From assembly GCA_905373475.1 (NCBI GenBank), contig CAJPTC010000015.1, positions 1 to 62,894 on the forward strand: 62,894 bases of DNA, read 5' to 3'. Of this stretch, positions 44,932 to 53,703 are shown piece after piece; positions within the stretch are counted from its first letter, which is position 1; every line of letters starts with the position of its first letter. Made by a program: the position numbers and the translations under genes. The notes below the pieces were generated by a model. It was not told where the DNA came from. It made no database searches and saw only the letters and a program-made list of their open reading frames with translations. Source of the stretch: Bacteroidia bacterium (GTDB lineage: Bacteria; Bacteroidota; Bacteroidia; Bacteroidales; CAJPTX01).

Positions 44932-44960
44932 AAAAAAGCGAGCCAAGTGGCTCGCTTTTT
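44932..44960 (-). terminator. Terminator of the peroxiredoxin gene
   Basis: GCGAGCCA (44938-44945) pairs with TGGCTCGC (44948-44955) over a 2-base gap, extended by flanking A and T tracts on both sides, so it can work in either direction. It lies just after the peroxiredoxin stop. Confidence 0.85.
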
Positions 44961-44977
44961 TCTGAACTGAGTTTGTA

Positions 44978-45634
44978 TTACTCGTCTACCTTCGTTTTGA
45001 CGAGATAGAAGTCTACCATGCCTGGCTTTTTGGCGGCCAGCTTCGCATCTACGCCTTCCATCGTCTCGGGGGCATGTTCTACCACCTCGCAACCTGGTTG
45101 CCAATCGAGCGGAGTAGCCACCGGCGCTTTGTCGGTAAGCTGCAAAGCTTTCAGCGCTCGGAGAATCTCGTCCATGTTGCGCCCCACATTGAGTGGATAA
45201 TAGAGTATAAGGCGAATAACGCGCTTCGGATCGATAAAATAAACAGCACGTACTGCCACGGTAGAAGCTACCCCAGGTTGTACCATCCCATACATGTTTG
45301 CCACATCCATTTTGATATCGGCAATGATAGGGAAGTTGAACCGTACGCCCGTGCGCTCTTCTACATTTCGTACCCATGCCAGATGCGCAAAAATGCTGTC
45401 TATACTCAAACCTAGTAGTTTCGTATTCAGCGCATCAAATTCGGGTTTACGCTTGGCAAAACCCGACATCTCGGTCGTGCATACGGGGGTAAAATCGGCA
45501 GGGTGCGAGAAAAGAATCACCCAACTGTCCTTACCATATTCTGAGAGGGTAAGCCACCCTTCTGTGGTCTTGGCCGTAAAATCTGGTGCCAGATCGCCCA
45601 GCAGAGGCATCCGCCCCAATTCTTGATTGTCCAT
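44978..45634 (-). CDS. 1-Cys (Prx6-type) peroxiredoxin
   Basis: A 218-residue thiol peroxidase. FSHPADFTPVCTTEM holds the peroxidatic Cys52 in the Pro-x3-Thr-x2-Cys motif. Length, the C-terminal extension and KRVIRLILYYPLNVGRNMDEILR place it in the Prx6/AhpC-TSA 1-Cys group, which reduces hydrogen and lipid peroxides. A second Cys near 175 (GCEVVEH) is in the usual position for the group but is not a typical resolving Cys. Monocistronic with its own terminator. Confidence 0.93.
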   Translation of the reverse strand: MDNQELGRMPLLGDLAPDFTAKTTEGWLTLSEYGKDSWVILFSHPADFTPVCTTEMSGFAKRKPEFDALNTKLLGLSIDSIFAHLAWVRNVEERTGVRFNFPIIADIKMDVANMYGMVQPGVASTVAVRAVYFIDPKRVIRLILYYPLNVGRNMDEILRALKALQLTDKAPVATPLDWQPGCEVVEHAPETMEGVDAKLAAKKPGMVDFYLVKTKVDE

Positions 45635-45754
45635 CTATAGTTTCTTTCCTATGCCTTTTTAGCTTAGCTAGTATTCATTTTCATCAACAAAGCCACCCCA
45701 AAAAGGTTCAACCTCGCCTTTTCGGTCAAAGAGTAAGGGGGTACGGAGGAGCAT

Positions 45755-45786
45755 AAAAAAACGCACCCTACGAATGTAGGATGCGC
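45755..45786 (-). terminator. Terminator of rpmH
   Basis: On the minus strand CGCATCCTAC pairs with GTAGGGTGCG (one wobble) across ATTC, and seven T follow. It ends the L34 transcript. Confidence 0.85.
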
Positions 45787-45813
45787 CATTAAGTTCGATG
45801 GAATTCCGCAGTT

Positions 45814-45975
45814 CTAGTGACGGCGCAAATTATACTCGTCCGAAACGGTGAGCTTCTTGCGCCCTTTGCGACGACGCGCTGCTAGCACTCTACGACCGTT
45901 TGCCGTAGACATGCGTTCACGGAAACCATGTTTATTCTTTCTCTTTCTTACCGAAGGCTGGAATGTCTGTTTCAT
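45814..45975 (-). CDS. rpmH: 50S ribosomal protein L34
   Basis: A 53-residue highly basic protein reading MKQTFQPSVRKRKNKHGFRE, then RMSTANGRRVLAARRRKGRKKL and a short tail ending RRH. This is the L34 consensus, whose usual length is 44-53. It is short and easily missed. A -7 box TACCTTTG lies at 46037-46030 on the same strand and a terminator follows. Confidence 0.95.
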   Translation of the reverse strand: MKQTFQPSVRKRKNKHGFRERMSTANGRRVLAARRRKGRKKLTVSDEYNLRRH

Positions 45976-46029
45976 CTCTCTATACTCTTACAATTCACCA
46001 CTTACCGCTTTCACGCGCCAATACGGCTA

Positions 46030-46037
46030 CAAAGGTA
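46030..46037 (-). promoter_or_regulatory. -7 box for rpmH
   Basis: TACCTTTG on the minus strand, 55 bases upstream of the L34 start codon. The -33 element is not clear. Confidence 0.5.
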
Positions 46038-46156
46038 ACTATTTTTATTATAGTGCTGTGCTATGTGTCAACCCCTCACACTTTGCACGAGGCGTAAATA
46101 GTCGTACTAAGCGAGCTACTGCCGCTTTTTCGGTTTTCGCTCTGCATCATTTCAGT

Positions 46157-46164
46157 TACATTTG
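46157..46164 (+). promoter_or_regulatory. -7 box for the efflux operon
   Basis: TACATTTG at 46157-46164, with TTTTCG about 19 bases upstream. Transcription would start near 46171, nine bases before the ATG at 46180, giving a very short leader and ruling out the in-frame TTG at 46162 as start. Confidence 0.5.
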
Positions 46165-46179
46165 TTTTATTTCTCGAGG

Positions 46180-47463
46180 ATGAGCGCTTTGATAAAGTCC
46201 TTTTGGCAACGTAATCGTTGGATGCGTGTTGTGCTCCCACTGGGAGGCGTTCTAGTATTGGCAATCCTGCTCTACACCCTCTTTCGTTCCGAAACTTCTG
46301 AAGCTCTTTATGCAGAGGTGAAAGGAGGTGTTTTTGAGGTACAAATCGTAGTGCAGGGCGAGCTGGAAACGCTGAACAGTGTAGAGATCAACGGACCTAC
46401 AGAACAGATGCGCAGTCGCAATTTTAAGATTAACGATATCACGATAAAAGATCTCGTTCCCGAGGGCACGATTGTAGACTCGGGCGACTATGTAGGTGCA
46501 CTAGACAAAGGGGCACTAAGTACCCAACTCAAGGCGTTGGCAGACGAGGTAGAAAAAGCCCAGCAGCAACTTCTGAAAGCGCAGCTCGACACCACGCTTT
46601 CTATGAGCGAACTGCGTGTAAACTTGCTGAACCTTGCATACGAGAAAACTGAGCGTGAGATTGTGCTTGAACAATCGAAATTTGAACCCCCTGCCACAAT
46701 TCGTCAGGCGGAACTAAATCTTGAGAAAACAGAACGCTCTTTGCGTCAGGCGCAAGAGAATTATAGGTTGAAAAGTTTACAAGCTCGAACCTCGGTACGT
46801 GAAGCTCAACTCAATTTAGATAAGGTGCTGCGACAGCAAGCGGAGTTAAATGGTATTCTCGAGCGCTTTACAATCTATGCTCCGCAACATGGGATGGTAA
46901 TCTATTCCAAGGAGTGGAGTGGTAAGAAGCGCAAGGTAGGCTCTACCATTTCGCCATGGGATGCTACCGTGGCAACACTCCCTGATCTCTCGGTTATGGT
47001 TTCTAAAACCTACGTGAATGAGATCGATGTTAGTAAGGTGAAGGTGGGGCAAACGGTTGTTGTGGGCGTAGATGCTTTCCCCGATCGGCACTATCAGGGT
47101 GTAGTAAGCGAAATTGCCAATGTAGGGGAACAGATACAGGGGAGCGATGCGAAAGTTTTTGAGGTAATGGTACGGGTACAGGAGCAAGATTCTATTTTGC
47201 GCCCTTCTATGACAACCAGTAATGCGATTCTGGTTCTGCGTCGCGACAGTACGCTTTTCTGCCCATTGGAATGCCTGTATACGAACGATAGTTTGTCGTA
47301 CGTCTGCCTTGCTTCGGGGGTACGCCAAGAGGTAAAAACGGGTGCAAGCAACGACCAAGACATTGAGATTCTCGAAGGGGTAAAGCAGGGCGATAAACTC
47401 TACCTAAGTGCTCCTGCGGGGGTGGAATCGTTCTCGTGGTCTTTACTCCCCAAGCACCCCTAG
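46180..47463 (+). CDS. Periplasmic adaptor (HlyD/MacA-type) of an ABC efflux system
   Basis: A 427-residue membrane-fusion protein. An N-terminal anchor (about 15-38) is followed by a lipoyl-like half motif, a long coiled-coil hairpin (about 110-215; DEVEKAQQQLLKAQL, REAQLNLDKVLRQQAEL) and a beta-barrel part (ISPWDATVATLPDLSVMVSKTYVNEIDVSKVKVGQ). It should bridge an inner-membrane permease and a TolC-type channel. The permease starts 8 bases after its stop and the TolC gene is third in the operon. Confidence 0.9.
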   Translation: MSALIKSFWQRNRWMRVVLPLGGVLVLAILLYTLFRSETSEALYAEVKGGVFEVQIVVQGELETLNSVEINGPTEQMRSRNFKINDITIKDLVPEGTIVDSGDYVGALDKGALSTQLKALADEVEKAQQQLLKAQLDTTLSMSELRVNLLNLAYEKTEREIVLEQSKFEPPATIRQAELNLEKTERSLRQAQENYRLKSLQARTSVREAQLNLDKVLRQQAELNGILERFTIYAPQHGMVIYSKEWSGKKRKVGSTISPWDATVATLPDLSVMVSKTYVNEIDVSKVKVGQTVVVGVDAFPDRHYQGVVSEIANVGEQIQGSDAKVFEVMVRVQEQDSILRPSMTTSNAILVLRRDSTLFCPLECLYTNDSLSYVCLASGVRQEVKTGASNDQDIEILEGVKQGDKLYLSAPAGVESFSWSLLPKHP

Positions 47464-47470
47464 TGCAGCT

Positions 47471-48790
47471 ATGTTTTTCTTCGGGCGTTACGTTCATGAC
47501 CTAGAGATTGCTGTGGAATCTATACGCGGCAACAAACTGAAATCGTTCCTTACGGGGCTAGGTATCATATTTGGCGTGGCAGCTGTGATCAGTATGCTTG
47601 CCATAGGCAGTGGCGCACAGCGGGAGATCCTCGAACAGATGAAGCAAGTAGGGGTAAATAACATTGTAGTTAATGTGCTTGAGGGTAATACAGACGAAGA
47701 GAAAAGTGAGGAGGGTAAGGCGCAAGTGCGGCGATATTCACCTGGTCTGAACTTTCGGGATGTGGCTTGTATAAAGCGCACGCTCCCCGAGTTGCGCTAC
47801 CTCGTACCCTTGGTGCAGTATGACGGGATGCTACAGTCGCAGTGGGGGCGTTTGCAGGGCAAAATTGTAGGGGTAGGTAGAGACTATTTCCCAATGTATG
47901 AGTTGCATTGTGCTGCGGGCAGTTTGTTTAGTGCATTGCAAGAATCGGAAGCAGCGCTTGCTTGCGTGATAGGGAACGAGGTTCGGAGTAAACTTTTTGG
48001 ACACGTATCGCCTGTTGGTCAGCACGTCCGCTTTGCGGGACTTTGGTTTACCGTGGTGGGAGTGCTTGAAGCTGCTCCTTCGTCGGGTGTAGAGGCGGGA
48101 CTCGGGCCTGTAAATAGCGCTTCCGCAATCTTTGTACCTATCCGTGCGTTGATACGTCGCTACAATTCTCGGATGCTGTCTAAGGGAGCTGCGGACGAGT
48201 TCTATTCGGAGGAAAATCCTTCCTATGGGCAAGGTCGGCAGCATCAACTAGACCAGCTGGTGCTTCAGGTTACCGATACGCGCTATCTTGAGCCCACTGC
48301 CGAGGTGCTTAATCGGATGCTATCGCGCCTCCATTCGGGAGTAGCCGACTTTCAAGTCGTGATTCCAGAGCAATTGCTAAAACAACAGAAACGCACCAGC
48401 AACATTTTCAACTGGGTGCTAGGCGCTATTGCAGGCATCTCGTTGCTTGTAGGGGGTATTGGTATCATGAACATAATGTTTGCATCGGTAATGGAGCGCA
48501 TCAAGGAGATAGGAACACGCCTAGCAATAGGCGCAAAGCGTGCAGACATTGTCGCACAATTCCTTTTGGAAGCTATACTGATTAGCGTCACGGGGGGCAT
48601 TTTTGGCATCTTGCTGGGTATAGCTCTTTCCTACCTTATCTCACAATTTGCAGGAATAGAAACTATCGTCTCTTGGTATTCCGTTGTTATATCGTTCGGC
48701 GTTTCGGTTACAGTCGGTCTGATTTTTGGGCTTGCGCCTGCCCAACGTGCCGCACGTCGTAGCCCTATCGAATCGTTGCGCTACGAATAA
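47471..48790 (+). CDS. MacB-type ABC transporter permease of the efflux operon
   Basis: A 439-residue permease from the ATG at 47471; the longer open frame overlaps the adaptor gene. It has an N-terminal membrane segment (about 21-42), a periplasmic MacB_PCD domain and three FtsX segments (MFASVMERIKEIGTRLAIGAKR; SPIESLRYE at the end). Like the minus-strand permease at 43.4 kb it lacks a nucleotide-binding domain. The set adaptor-permease-TolC is complete except for the ATPase. Confidence 0.9.
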   Translation: MFFFGRYVHDLEIAVESIRGNKLKSFLTGLGIIFGVAAVISMLAIGSGAQREILEQMKQVGVNNIVVNVLEGNTDEEKSEEGKAQVRRYSPGLNFRDVACIKRTLPELRYLVPLVQYDGMLQSQWGRLQGKIVGVGRDYFPMYELHCAAGSLFSALQESEAALACVIGNEVRSKLFGHVSPVGQHVRFAGLWFTVVGVLEAAPSSGVEAGLGPVNSASAIFVPIRALIRRYNSRMLSKGAADEFYSEENPSYGQGRQHQLDQLVLQVTDTRYLEPTAEVLNRMLSRLHSGVADFQVVIPEQLLKQQKRTSNIFNWVLGAIAGISLLVGGIGIMNIMFASVMERIKEIGTRLAIGAKRADIVAQFLLEAILISVTGGIFGILLGIALSYLISQFAGIETIVSWYSVVISFGVSVTVGLIFGLAPAQRAARRSPIESLRYE

Positions 48791-48800
48791 ACAAAGCAGA

Positions 48801-50315
48801 ATGAGTTTTAAGGACAACGGAAAATACCTATCAGGAGGGCGTTTCTCGCTCACTCCTCTCTTTGTACTTTTCTTATTCCCCGTAACTCTTTTGGCGCAAC
48901 GTGAGAAAAAGGAGCTTACGCTGAATGAGTGTGTCGTTTATGCCCGCGAGTATTCGGCAAGTGCCCTGATGGCACGGCAAACCTTCCTCTCTGCCTACTG
49001 GCGCTACCGTTCATATCAAGCAGAGTTTTTGCCCTCTCTACGTTTTGAAGGGACACTGCCGAGCTTCAATCGTCGGTTAGCGCGCTATCAGCTGCCCGAT
49101 GGCAACTACAAGTATATTCAGGAGAATGCGAGCACGCTCTCGGGCGCTCTCCTACTGAGTCAGCGTATTGGATGGACTGGAACGCGCCTCTTTTTGCGCA
49201 CCAGCGCCGAGCGCCACGACCTTTTTGGCGAACGTACTTCAACTGACTACATGACAACTCCCGTACAAGTGGGGCTTGAGCATAGTTTCTTCGGAGTGAA
49301 TACGCTGAAATGGAAACGAAAAGTTGAACCCAAACGCTACGAGGAGGCAAAGCGTACTTACCTACAAACACTGGAACAGGTGACGCAGGAGGCTACCAAT
49401 CTTTTCTTTAACCTCCTCTTTGCACAGCAACGTCTGATTGCGGCACGCCTGAACCGAGCGAATGCCGATACGCTGTACCGTATTGCCAAGGGGCGTTACA
49501 ATATTGGTACAATAGCTGAGAATGACCTCCTGCAAATGGAGCTGGATTTACTCAATGAGACGAATTCGGAGAGCGAAGAGGAGGTAAATCTGCAGCATGC
49601 ACAGTTCCAGTTGCTCACCTATTTAGGTTTAAAGTCCTCGTACGATTTACGCCCCATTCCCCCTGCGCCCTATACGGGCGATACGCTAAGCTATCCGCAG
49701 ATGCTTGAACTTGCGCGGCAGAATAATCCCACGCCTTTGCGCCTACAGATTCAGAATATAGAAGCAGACCAAGGAGTAGCAGAAGCACGAAGTGAGCAAG
49801 GATTTCAACTTAATTTGAGTGCTTCCTACGGACTCACTCAACAGGCAGCAAACCTCCCCGATGCATACCGCACACCGCTAGATCAGCAGGGCGTTGCGCT
49901 CAACGTCGCAATCCCGATTCTTGATTGGGGGCAAGGAGCAGGGCGTTTGAAAATAGCCCGATCGAACCGAGAACTTACGGTTGTACGGTCGCAAAAGGCA
50001 CTTTACGAATTTGAGCAGCAGGTATTTTTGCAAGTAATGCGATACAACCGTCTGAACGATGTACTGCGCGTAGCGAGCAAGGCTGATACTATAGCTCAAA
50101 ATCGTTTCAACATCACAAAACAACGCTTCCTGATAGGCAAAATCGGAGTTCTCGATTTAGACAAGGCGCAAAGTGACCGCGACGATGCGCGCATGAGTTA
50201 CTGGCAAGCCATTAGGAGCTCGTGGATAGCCTATTACCAACTACGCGAACTTACATTATTCGATCCGCAAAGCAAACAACCTCTTCCCCTCGATTTTCAG
50301 ACTTTATTACGCTAA
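48801..50315 (+). CDS. TolC-family outer-membrane efflux protein
   Basis: A 504-residue protein from the ATG at 48801, 10 bases after the permease stop. A signal peptide (FVLFLFPVTLLAQ) is followed by two OEP repeats rich in long helices (LTLNECVVYAREYSASALMARQ; YRIAKGRYNIGTIAENDLLQMELDL; ITKQRFLIGKIGVLDLDKAQSDRD). It forms the outer-membrane channel of the efflux pump. mqnB starts 2 bases after its stop, an unexpected operon neighbour. Confidence 0.92.
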   Translation: MSFKDNGKYLSGGRFSLTPLFVLFLFPVTLLAQREKKELTLNECVVYAREYSASALMARQTFLSAYWRYRSYQAEFLPSLRFEGTLPSFNRRLARYQLPDGNYKYIQENASTLSGALLLSQRIGWTGTRLFLRTSAERHDLFGERTSTDYMTTPVQVGLEHSFFGVNTLKWKRKVEPKRYEEAKRTYLQTLEQVTQEATNLFFNLLFAQQRLIAARLNRANADTLYRIAKGRYNIGTIAENDLLQMELDLLNETNSESEEEVNLQHAQFQLLTYLGLKSSYDLRPIPPAPYTGDTLSYPQMLELARQNNPTPLRLQIQNIEADQGVAEARSEQGFQLNLSASYGLTQQAANLPDAYRTPLDQQGVALNVAIPILDWGQGAGRLKIARSNRELTVVRSQKALYEFEQQVFLQVMRYNRLNDVLRVASKADTIAQNRFNITKQRFLIGKIGVLDLDKAQSDRDDARMSYWQAIRSSWIAYYQLRELTLFDPQSKQPLPLDFQTLLR

Positions 50316-50317
50316 AG

Positions 50318-51013
50318 ATGTTTAAGAATCTTATAGTCTGCGCAACACTTTTTGAACTTACTTCTTTTTTCGAGCAAAATCTTACGCCATCCGAACGGAA
50401 CGTACTCGCTCCGATTCTTCATTCGCCGCGATATACGGGCGTGTTTAACATTCGCGAAGAGCTAGATTGTTGTATCACGGGGGTCGGAGTTCCGTCGTGC
50501 CTTATCAATCTAACGCGCCTCCCGTTGCATAGCTACGATTTTGTGCTCGGTGTTGGGTTTGTTGGAAGCTACCGTAACCGTTTGCAGATTGGCGAGGTGA
50601 TACAGATTACCGAAGATGCTTTTGCCGACCTTGGTATGGTGCAGGAAGGTGCGTTTGTTCCACTAAATGCTACGACGTTTCCGGTTGAAGGAAAGGAAAA
50701 TGAGCCGTTCTATACCGCCTCAAATCTTTTTATGGAGAACTATCGGATGTGCAGAGCTTTTACTCGAAATATGCCTACGGGTGAGCTAAGCAATGTAGTA
50801 GGCTTAGATTGGCTCGATGCACATGTTGAGGTAGAAAGTATGGAAGGGGCTGCCTTTGCTATGACCTGCGGGCTTTATGCGCAAGACTACTTGTCGCTAC
50901 GTGTGGTCAGCAATTATGTCCGTCCGCGTGCCGAGTCGCAATGGAATGCGGAACTTGCCCAAGAACATCTTGCTTCGGCTATGTGCGAGGCACTAAGAGC
51001 ACGACGCCAATGA
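50318..51013 (+). CDS. mqnB: Futalosine hydrolase
   Basis: A 231-residue nucleosidase from the ATG at 50318, which follows the TolC stop; the longer frame overlaps that gene. VLGVGFVGSYRNRLQIGEV and VESMEGAAFAMTC are the purine-nucleosidase motifs. The enzyme cleaves futalosine to hypoxanthine and dehypoxanthine futalosine in the alternative menaquinone route. Its stop overlaps the start of mqnD (ATGA), so the two are translationally coupled, and this supports the specific name over a generic nucleosidase. Confidence 0.9.
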   Translation: MFKNLIVCATLFELTSFFEQNLTPSERNVLAPILHSPRYTGVFNIREELDCCITGVGVPSCLINLTRLPLHSYDFVLGVGFVGSYRNRLQIGEVIQITEDAFADLGMVQEGAFVPLNATTFPVEGKENEPFYTASNLFMENYRMCRAFTRNMPTGELSNVVGLDWLDAHVEVESMEGAAFAMTCGLYAQDYLSLRVVSNYVRPRAESQWNAELAQEHLASAMCEALRARRQ

Positions 51014-51831
51014 GTACCGAACAACCTTTTGCCCTTTCATGGGCTTATTCGCCGTGCCCCAACGACACGTATATTTTTTACGCACTCGCCCACAACAAGC
51101 TTGCACGGCAGCCCGTCATGCGAATACCTCACCTTTGCGATATTGCAGAGCTGAACGATTTGGCGCGCCGTGGGGCATACGACGTTATAAAAATAAGTGC
51201 TGCCATTTATCCAGAAGTAGCAGGAGAGTATCAAATTCTCGCTTCTGGCGGAGCTTTTGGTGTAGGGGTAGGACCTATCCTAGTGGCGCGCGATTTGAGT
51301 GCTTTGCCTGCCAAAAAAGAACAATGGCGAGTGGCAGTACCAGGGCTTTCTACAACAGCAAATTTATTGCTGTCCCATTTTCACCCTGAAATGGTGCAGC
51401 GTACCCCTTGCCTCTTTTCTGAAATAGGCGAGGCAGTAGCACGAGGCGAGTACGAGGCAGGAGTGCTTATTCATGAAGGGCGATTTACTTACCAAGAGCA
51501 CGGGCTAGAGCTTTTAGAAGACTTCGGTGCAAAGTGGCAGGAGGAGAGGGGGCTTCCGCTGCCGTTAGGACTTATTTGTGTACGTCGCTCCTTACCGTTG
51601 ACATTGCGTCTTGCAATTTGTGAAGCTATCCGCCAGAGTATAGATTACGCGGGGACTCACACAGGAGAGACCTTCGGCTATATGCGGCAACATGCACAAG
51701 AGATGGCAGATGCTGTAATGGCAGAGCACGTACGTTTGTATGTGAATGCTTTTTCGTACGATTTGGGAGAACGGGGGCGTGAAGCGCTCACAGCACTGTT
51801 GCCCTCTACCAAGCTGGATATTTTGCAGTAG
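51010..51831 (+). CDS. mqnD: 1,4-dihydroxy-6-naphthoate synthase
   Basis: A 273-residue periplasmic-binding-protein-like enzyme from the ATG at 51010. LSWAYSPCPNDTYIFYAL is the hallmark N-terminus, and DVIKISAAIYPEV and GVGVGPILVA are conserved. It converts cyclic dehypoxanthine futalosine to 1,4-dihydroxy-6-naphthoate. With mqnB it shows the futalosine menaquinone pathway; mqnA and mqnC are not in the window. Confidence 0.93.
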   Translation: MSTEQPFALSWAYSPCPNDTYIFYALAHNKLARQPVMRIPHLCDIAELNDLARRGAYDVIKISAAIYPEVAGEYQILASGGAFGVGVGPILVARDLSALPAKKEQWRVAVPGLSTTANLLLSHFHPEMVQRTPCLFSEIGEAVARGEYEAGVLIHEGRFTYQEHGLELLEDFGAKWQEERGLPLPLGLICVRRSLPLTLRLAICEAIRQSIDYAGTHTGETFGYMRQHAQEMADAVMAEHVRLYVNAFSYDLGERGREALTALLPSTKLDILQ

Positions 51832-51936
51832 ATATCTCTGCGAGCTGCAACGAATCGTACTAATCGCATCTAGTGCCGAATTGAAGGCGAATAGAAGGGG
51901 GAGTTCTCCAAACACCCTGTCAATGGGAATTAAAAA

Positions 51937-51965
51937 GGGTATTACGCAAAGCGCAATACCCTCCT
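51937..51965 (-). terminator. Terminator between mqnD and the secreted unknown gene
   Basis: GGGTATT-ACGC and GCGC-AATACCC form a hairpin (51938-51961). On the minus strand it is followed by TTTTTAATT, so it serves the 51986-52837 gene best, and it may stop mqnD transcription as well. Confidence 0.8.
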
Positions 51966-51985
51966 TTAGAGTTGTTCTCTGAACG

Positions 51986-52837
51986 CTACTGTTTGCTAAT
52001 CCGCTTAAAGTCCTTTTTCAGGAATCCGTCGCCTTTACTCTTGCTCATCATGTGATAATCGAAATAGTAAATGCGGTCGTCTCCTGCGCCTAGCAGCGTT
52101 TTATAGATACGTGCCTGCATTCTTGTACCCTCGGGACCAACTTTATGCAGATAGACCACATTATCCTTTCTATCGGCAATGGCTTGCTCTATATCTTCGG
52201 GCTTTACAATTCGCACAACCCCTTTGTATGCATCGCGAATCTTAGCAATGGTACGGACATCGGGCGCAATATCCTTTTCTACCATCCAGATCTCTTTGTC
52301 TTTCAAGTCTGGGATATTGCGGTTGTAGTAGTCTAGCGGATTTGAGGAGATAAGTCCAGGGTTGTCGTATATCAGTTTTATGTGGTTCTGCGCAAACCGC
52401 ACAAAGCCTAACAATTTGTAGCTCCAGCTATCCTGATTCACCGCATCGTAGCCCAGTGGCAACGAACAAACCTCGGGCATATCGGCAACCTCTTTGACCG
52501 CAGCGCCGTTGGTAAACGTCATAAAACTGTAGAACGCACGAACCTTGTCATCGGGGAAGCGAACCTGAATGCGCACCAAGAAGGATTTATCCATATCGCC
52601 GCGCAACTTCTCGAACTCCGTGTCGTTGATGAACTGATATTTGGTGAGCGTCCATCCCTTTTCAACCGCTTCGCGGATTTTCAGACTCCATTCCGACATC
52701 GGGTTGTTGTCTAAGACAACATAAAGCGGGTTCTTCATGAACGTTTCTAGGTCGTCCTTACGAATCAAGTCTTTTGCGCTCGTAAAAGATACAAGCCCCA
52801 CGAGGGTAAAAAGGAGTAAGCTTAGTATTTTCTTCAT
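51986..52837 (-). CDS. Secreted protein of unknown function
   Basis: A 283-residue protein from the ATG at 52837. The signal peptide (MKKILSLLLFTLVGLVSFTSA) is followed by a soluble, rather basic domain with no Cys near the cleavage site, so probably periplasmic. YVVLDNNPMSEWSLKIREAVEKGWTLTKYQF is the kind of block seen in conserved Bacteroidetes hypothetical proteins. I do not recognise a domain. It has its own terminator and points away from rpmA. Confidence 0.75.
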   Translation of the reverse strand: MKKILSLLLFTLVGLVSFTSAKDLIRKDDLETFMKNPLYVVLDNNPMSEWSLKIREAVEKGWTLTKYQFINDTEFEKLRGDMDKSFLVRIQVRFPDDKVRAFYSFMTFTNGAAVKEVADMPEVCSLPLGYDAVNQDSWSYKLLGFVRFAQNHIKLIYDNPGLISSNPLDYYNRNIPDLKDKEIWMVEKDIAPDVRTIAKIRDAYKGVVRIVKPEDIEQAIADRKDNVVYLHKVGPEGTRMQARIYKTLLGAGDDRIYYFDYHMMSKSKGDGFLKKDFKRISKQ

Positions 52838-52927
52838 CTCTGTTATCATTTCGCTTTAGAGCAAAAACGAAGCAAAAGGGCAAAAGTTGCTTTGCTCAGT
52901 GATATGTTCTTTTTTCGTTTGGGCAAA

Positions 52928-52958
52928 TAAAAAGCCCACACAGTAGTGCAGGCTTTTA
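52928..52958 (-). terminator. Terminator of rplU-rpmA
   Basis: On the minus strand AAAGCCTGCAC pairs with GTGTGGGCTTT and is followed by a T-rich stretch. It lies 24 bases after the L27 stop. Confidence 0.78.
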
Positions 52959-52981
52959 TAAAAGCGGTTATCTTAAAGGTA

Positions 52982-53266
52982 CTACTCGGTAGCTGTACCC
53001 AGATTAGCAAAATCTACGGGAACGATAGAAACGTACACACGTCCCTCCTCTCTGCGCTTGAAGGCTACTGTGCCATGTTCAAGGGCATACAATGTGTGGT
53101 CGCGCCCAACGCCTACGTTTTCACCAGGCTTTACCTTTGTGCCACGCTGACGAACCAAAATAGTACCAGCTAGCACTGCTTGACCACCAAAACGCTTGAT
53201 ACCAAGACGTTTACTATGCGACTCACGACCGTTGCGGGAACTCCCCACACCTTTTTTATGTGCCAT
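52982..53266 (-). CDS. rpmA: 50S ribosomal protein L27
   Basis: A 94-residue ribosomal protein with the typical start MAHKKGVGSSRNGRES and RQRGTKVKPGENVGVGRDHTLYAL. Its N-terminal arm reaches the peptidyl-transferase centre. The N-terminus begins directly with the mature MAHKK form, so no Firmicutes-like N-terminal extension is present. Second gene of the rplU-rpmA pair. Confidence 0.97.
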   Translation of the reverse strand: MAHKKGVGSSRNGRESHSKRLGIKRFGGQAVLAGTILVRQRGTKVKPGENVGVGRDHTLYALEHGTVAFKRREEGRVYVSIVPVDFANLGTATE

Positions 53267-53298
53267 CTCTCTATTACTCTCCTACAAAATAAATAACC

Positions 53299-53610
53299 TT
53301 ACGCCTCGATCGAACTCACCTCAATCAAAGTAAAGCACTGACGGTGACCATTCTTCACCTTATACCCCTTGCGACGCTTCTTCTTGAAGACAACAACCTT
53401 ATCGCCCTTGACGTGGCTAACAATCTTAGCTGTAACACTTGCTCCCTCAAGACTCGGGTTGCCAACACGTACAGCGCCATCGCGATCCACTAACAAGACT
53501 TTATCGAACTTCACAGTGCTTTCTTCTGCACCCTCCAGACGATGAACATATAAACGCTGGTTAGCCGCAACCTTGAACTGCTGACCTGCGATCTCTACTA
53601 CTGCATACAT
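53299..53610 (-). CDS. rplU: 50S ribosomal protein L21
   Basis: A 103-residue protein starting at the ATG at 53610 (MYAVVEIAGQQFKV); an upstream in-frame ATG adds only three residues. KVVVFKKKRRKGYKVKNGHRQ is the L21 signature. Operon with rpmA, 32 bases apart. A near-perfect promoter lies upstream. Confidence 0.97.
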   Translation of the reverse strand: MYAVVEIAGQQFKVAANQRLYVHRLEGAEESTVKFDKVLLVDRDGAVRVGNPSLEGASVTAKIVSHVKGDKVVVFKKKRRKGYKVKNGHRQCFTLIEVSSIEA

Positions 53611-53653
53611 TGCTAGCACACTTATATTCCTACGATTTCACACTAAACAAGCG

Positions 53654-53685
53654 CAAAGGTAAGGTTTTATAAAAGATCCACCAAA
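53654..53685 (-). promoter_or_regulatory. Promoter of rplU-rpmA
   Basis: On the minus strand TTTG (53685-53682), a 20-base spacer and TACCTTTG (53661-53654) match the Bacteroidetes consensus exactly. The best promoter in the window and a useful reference for the others. Confidence 0.8.
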
Positions 53686-53703
53686 TTGCTATTACTTACG
53701 CAA

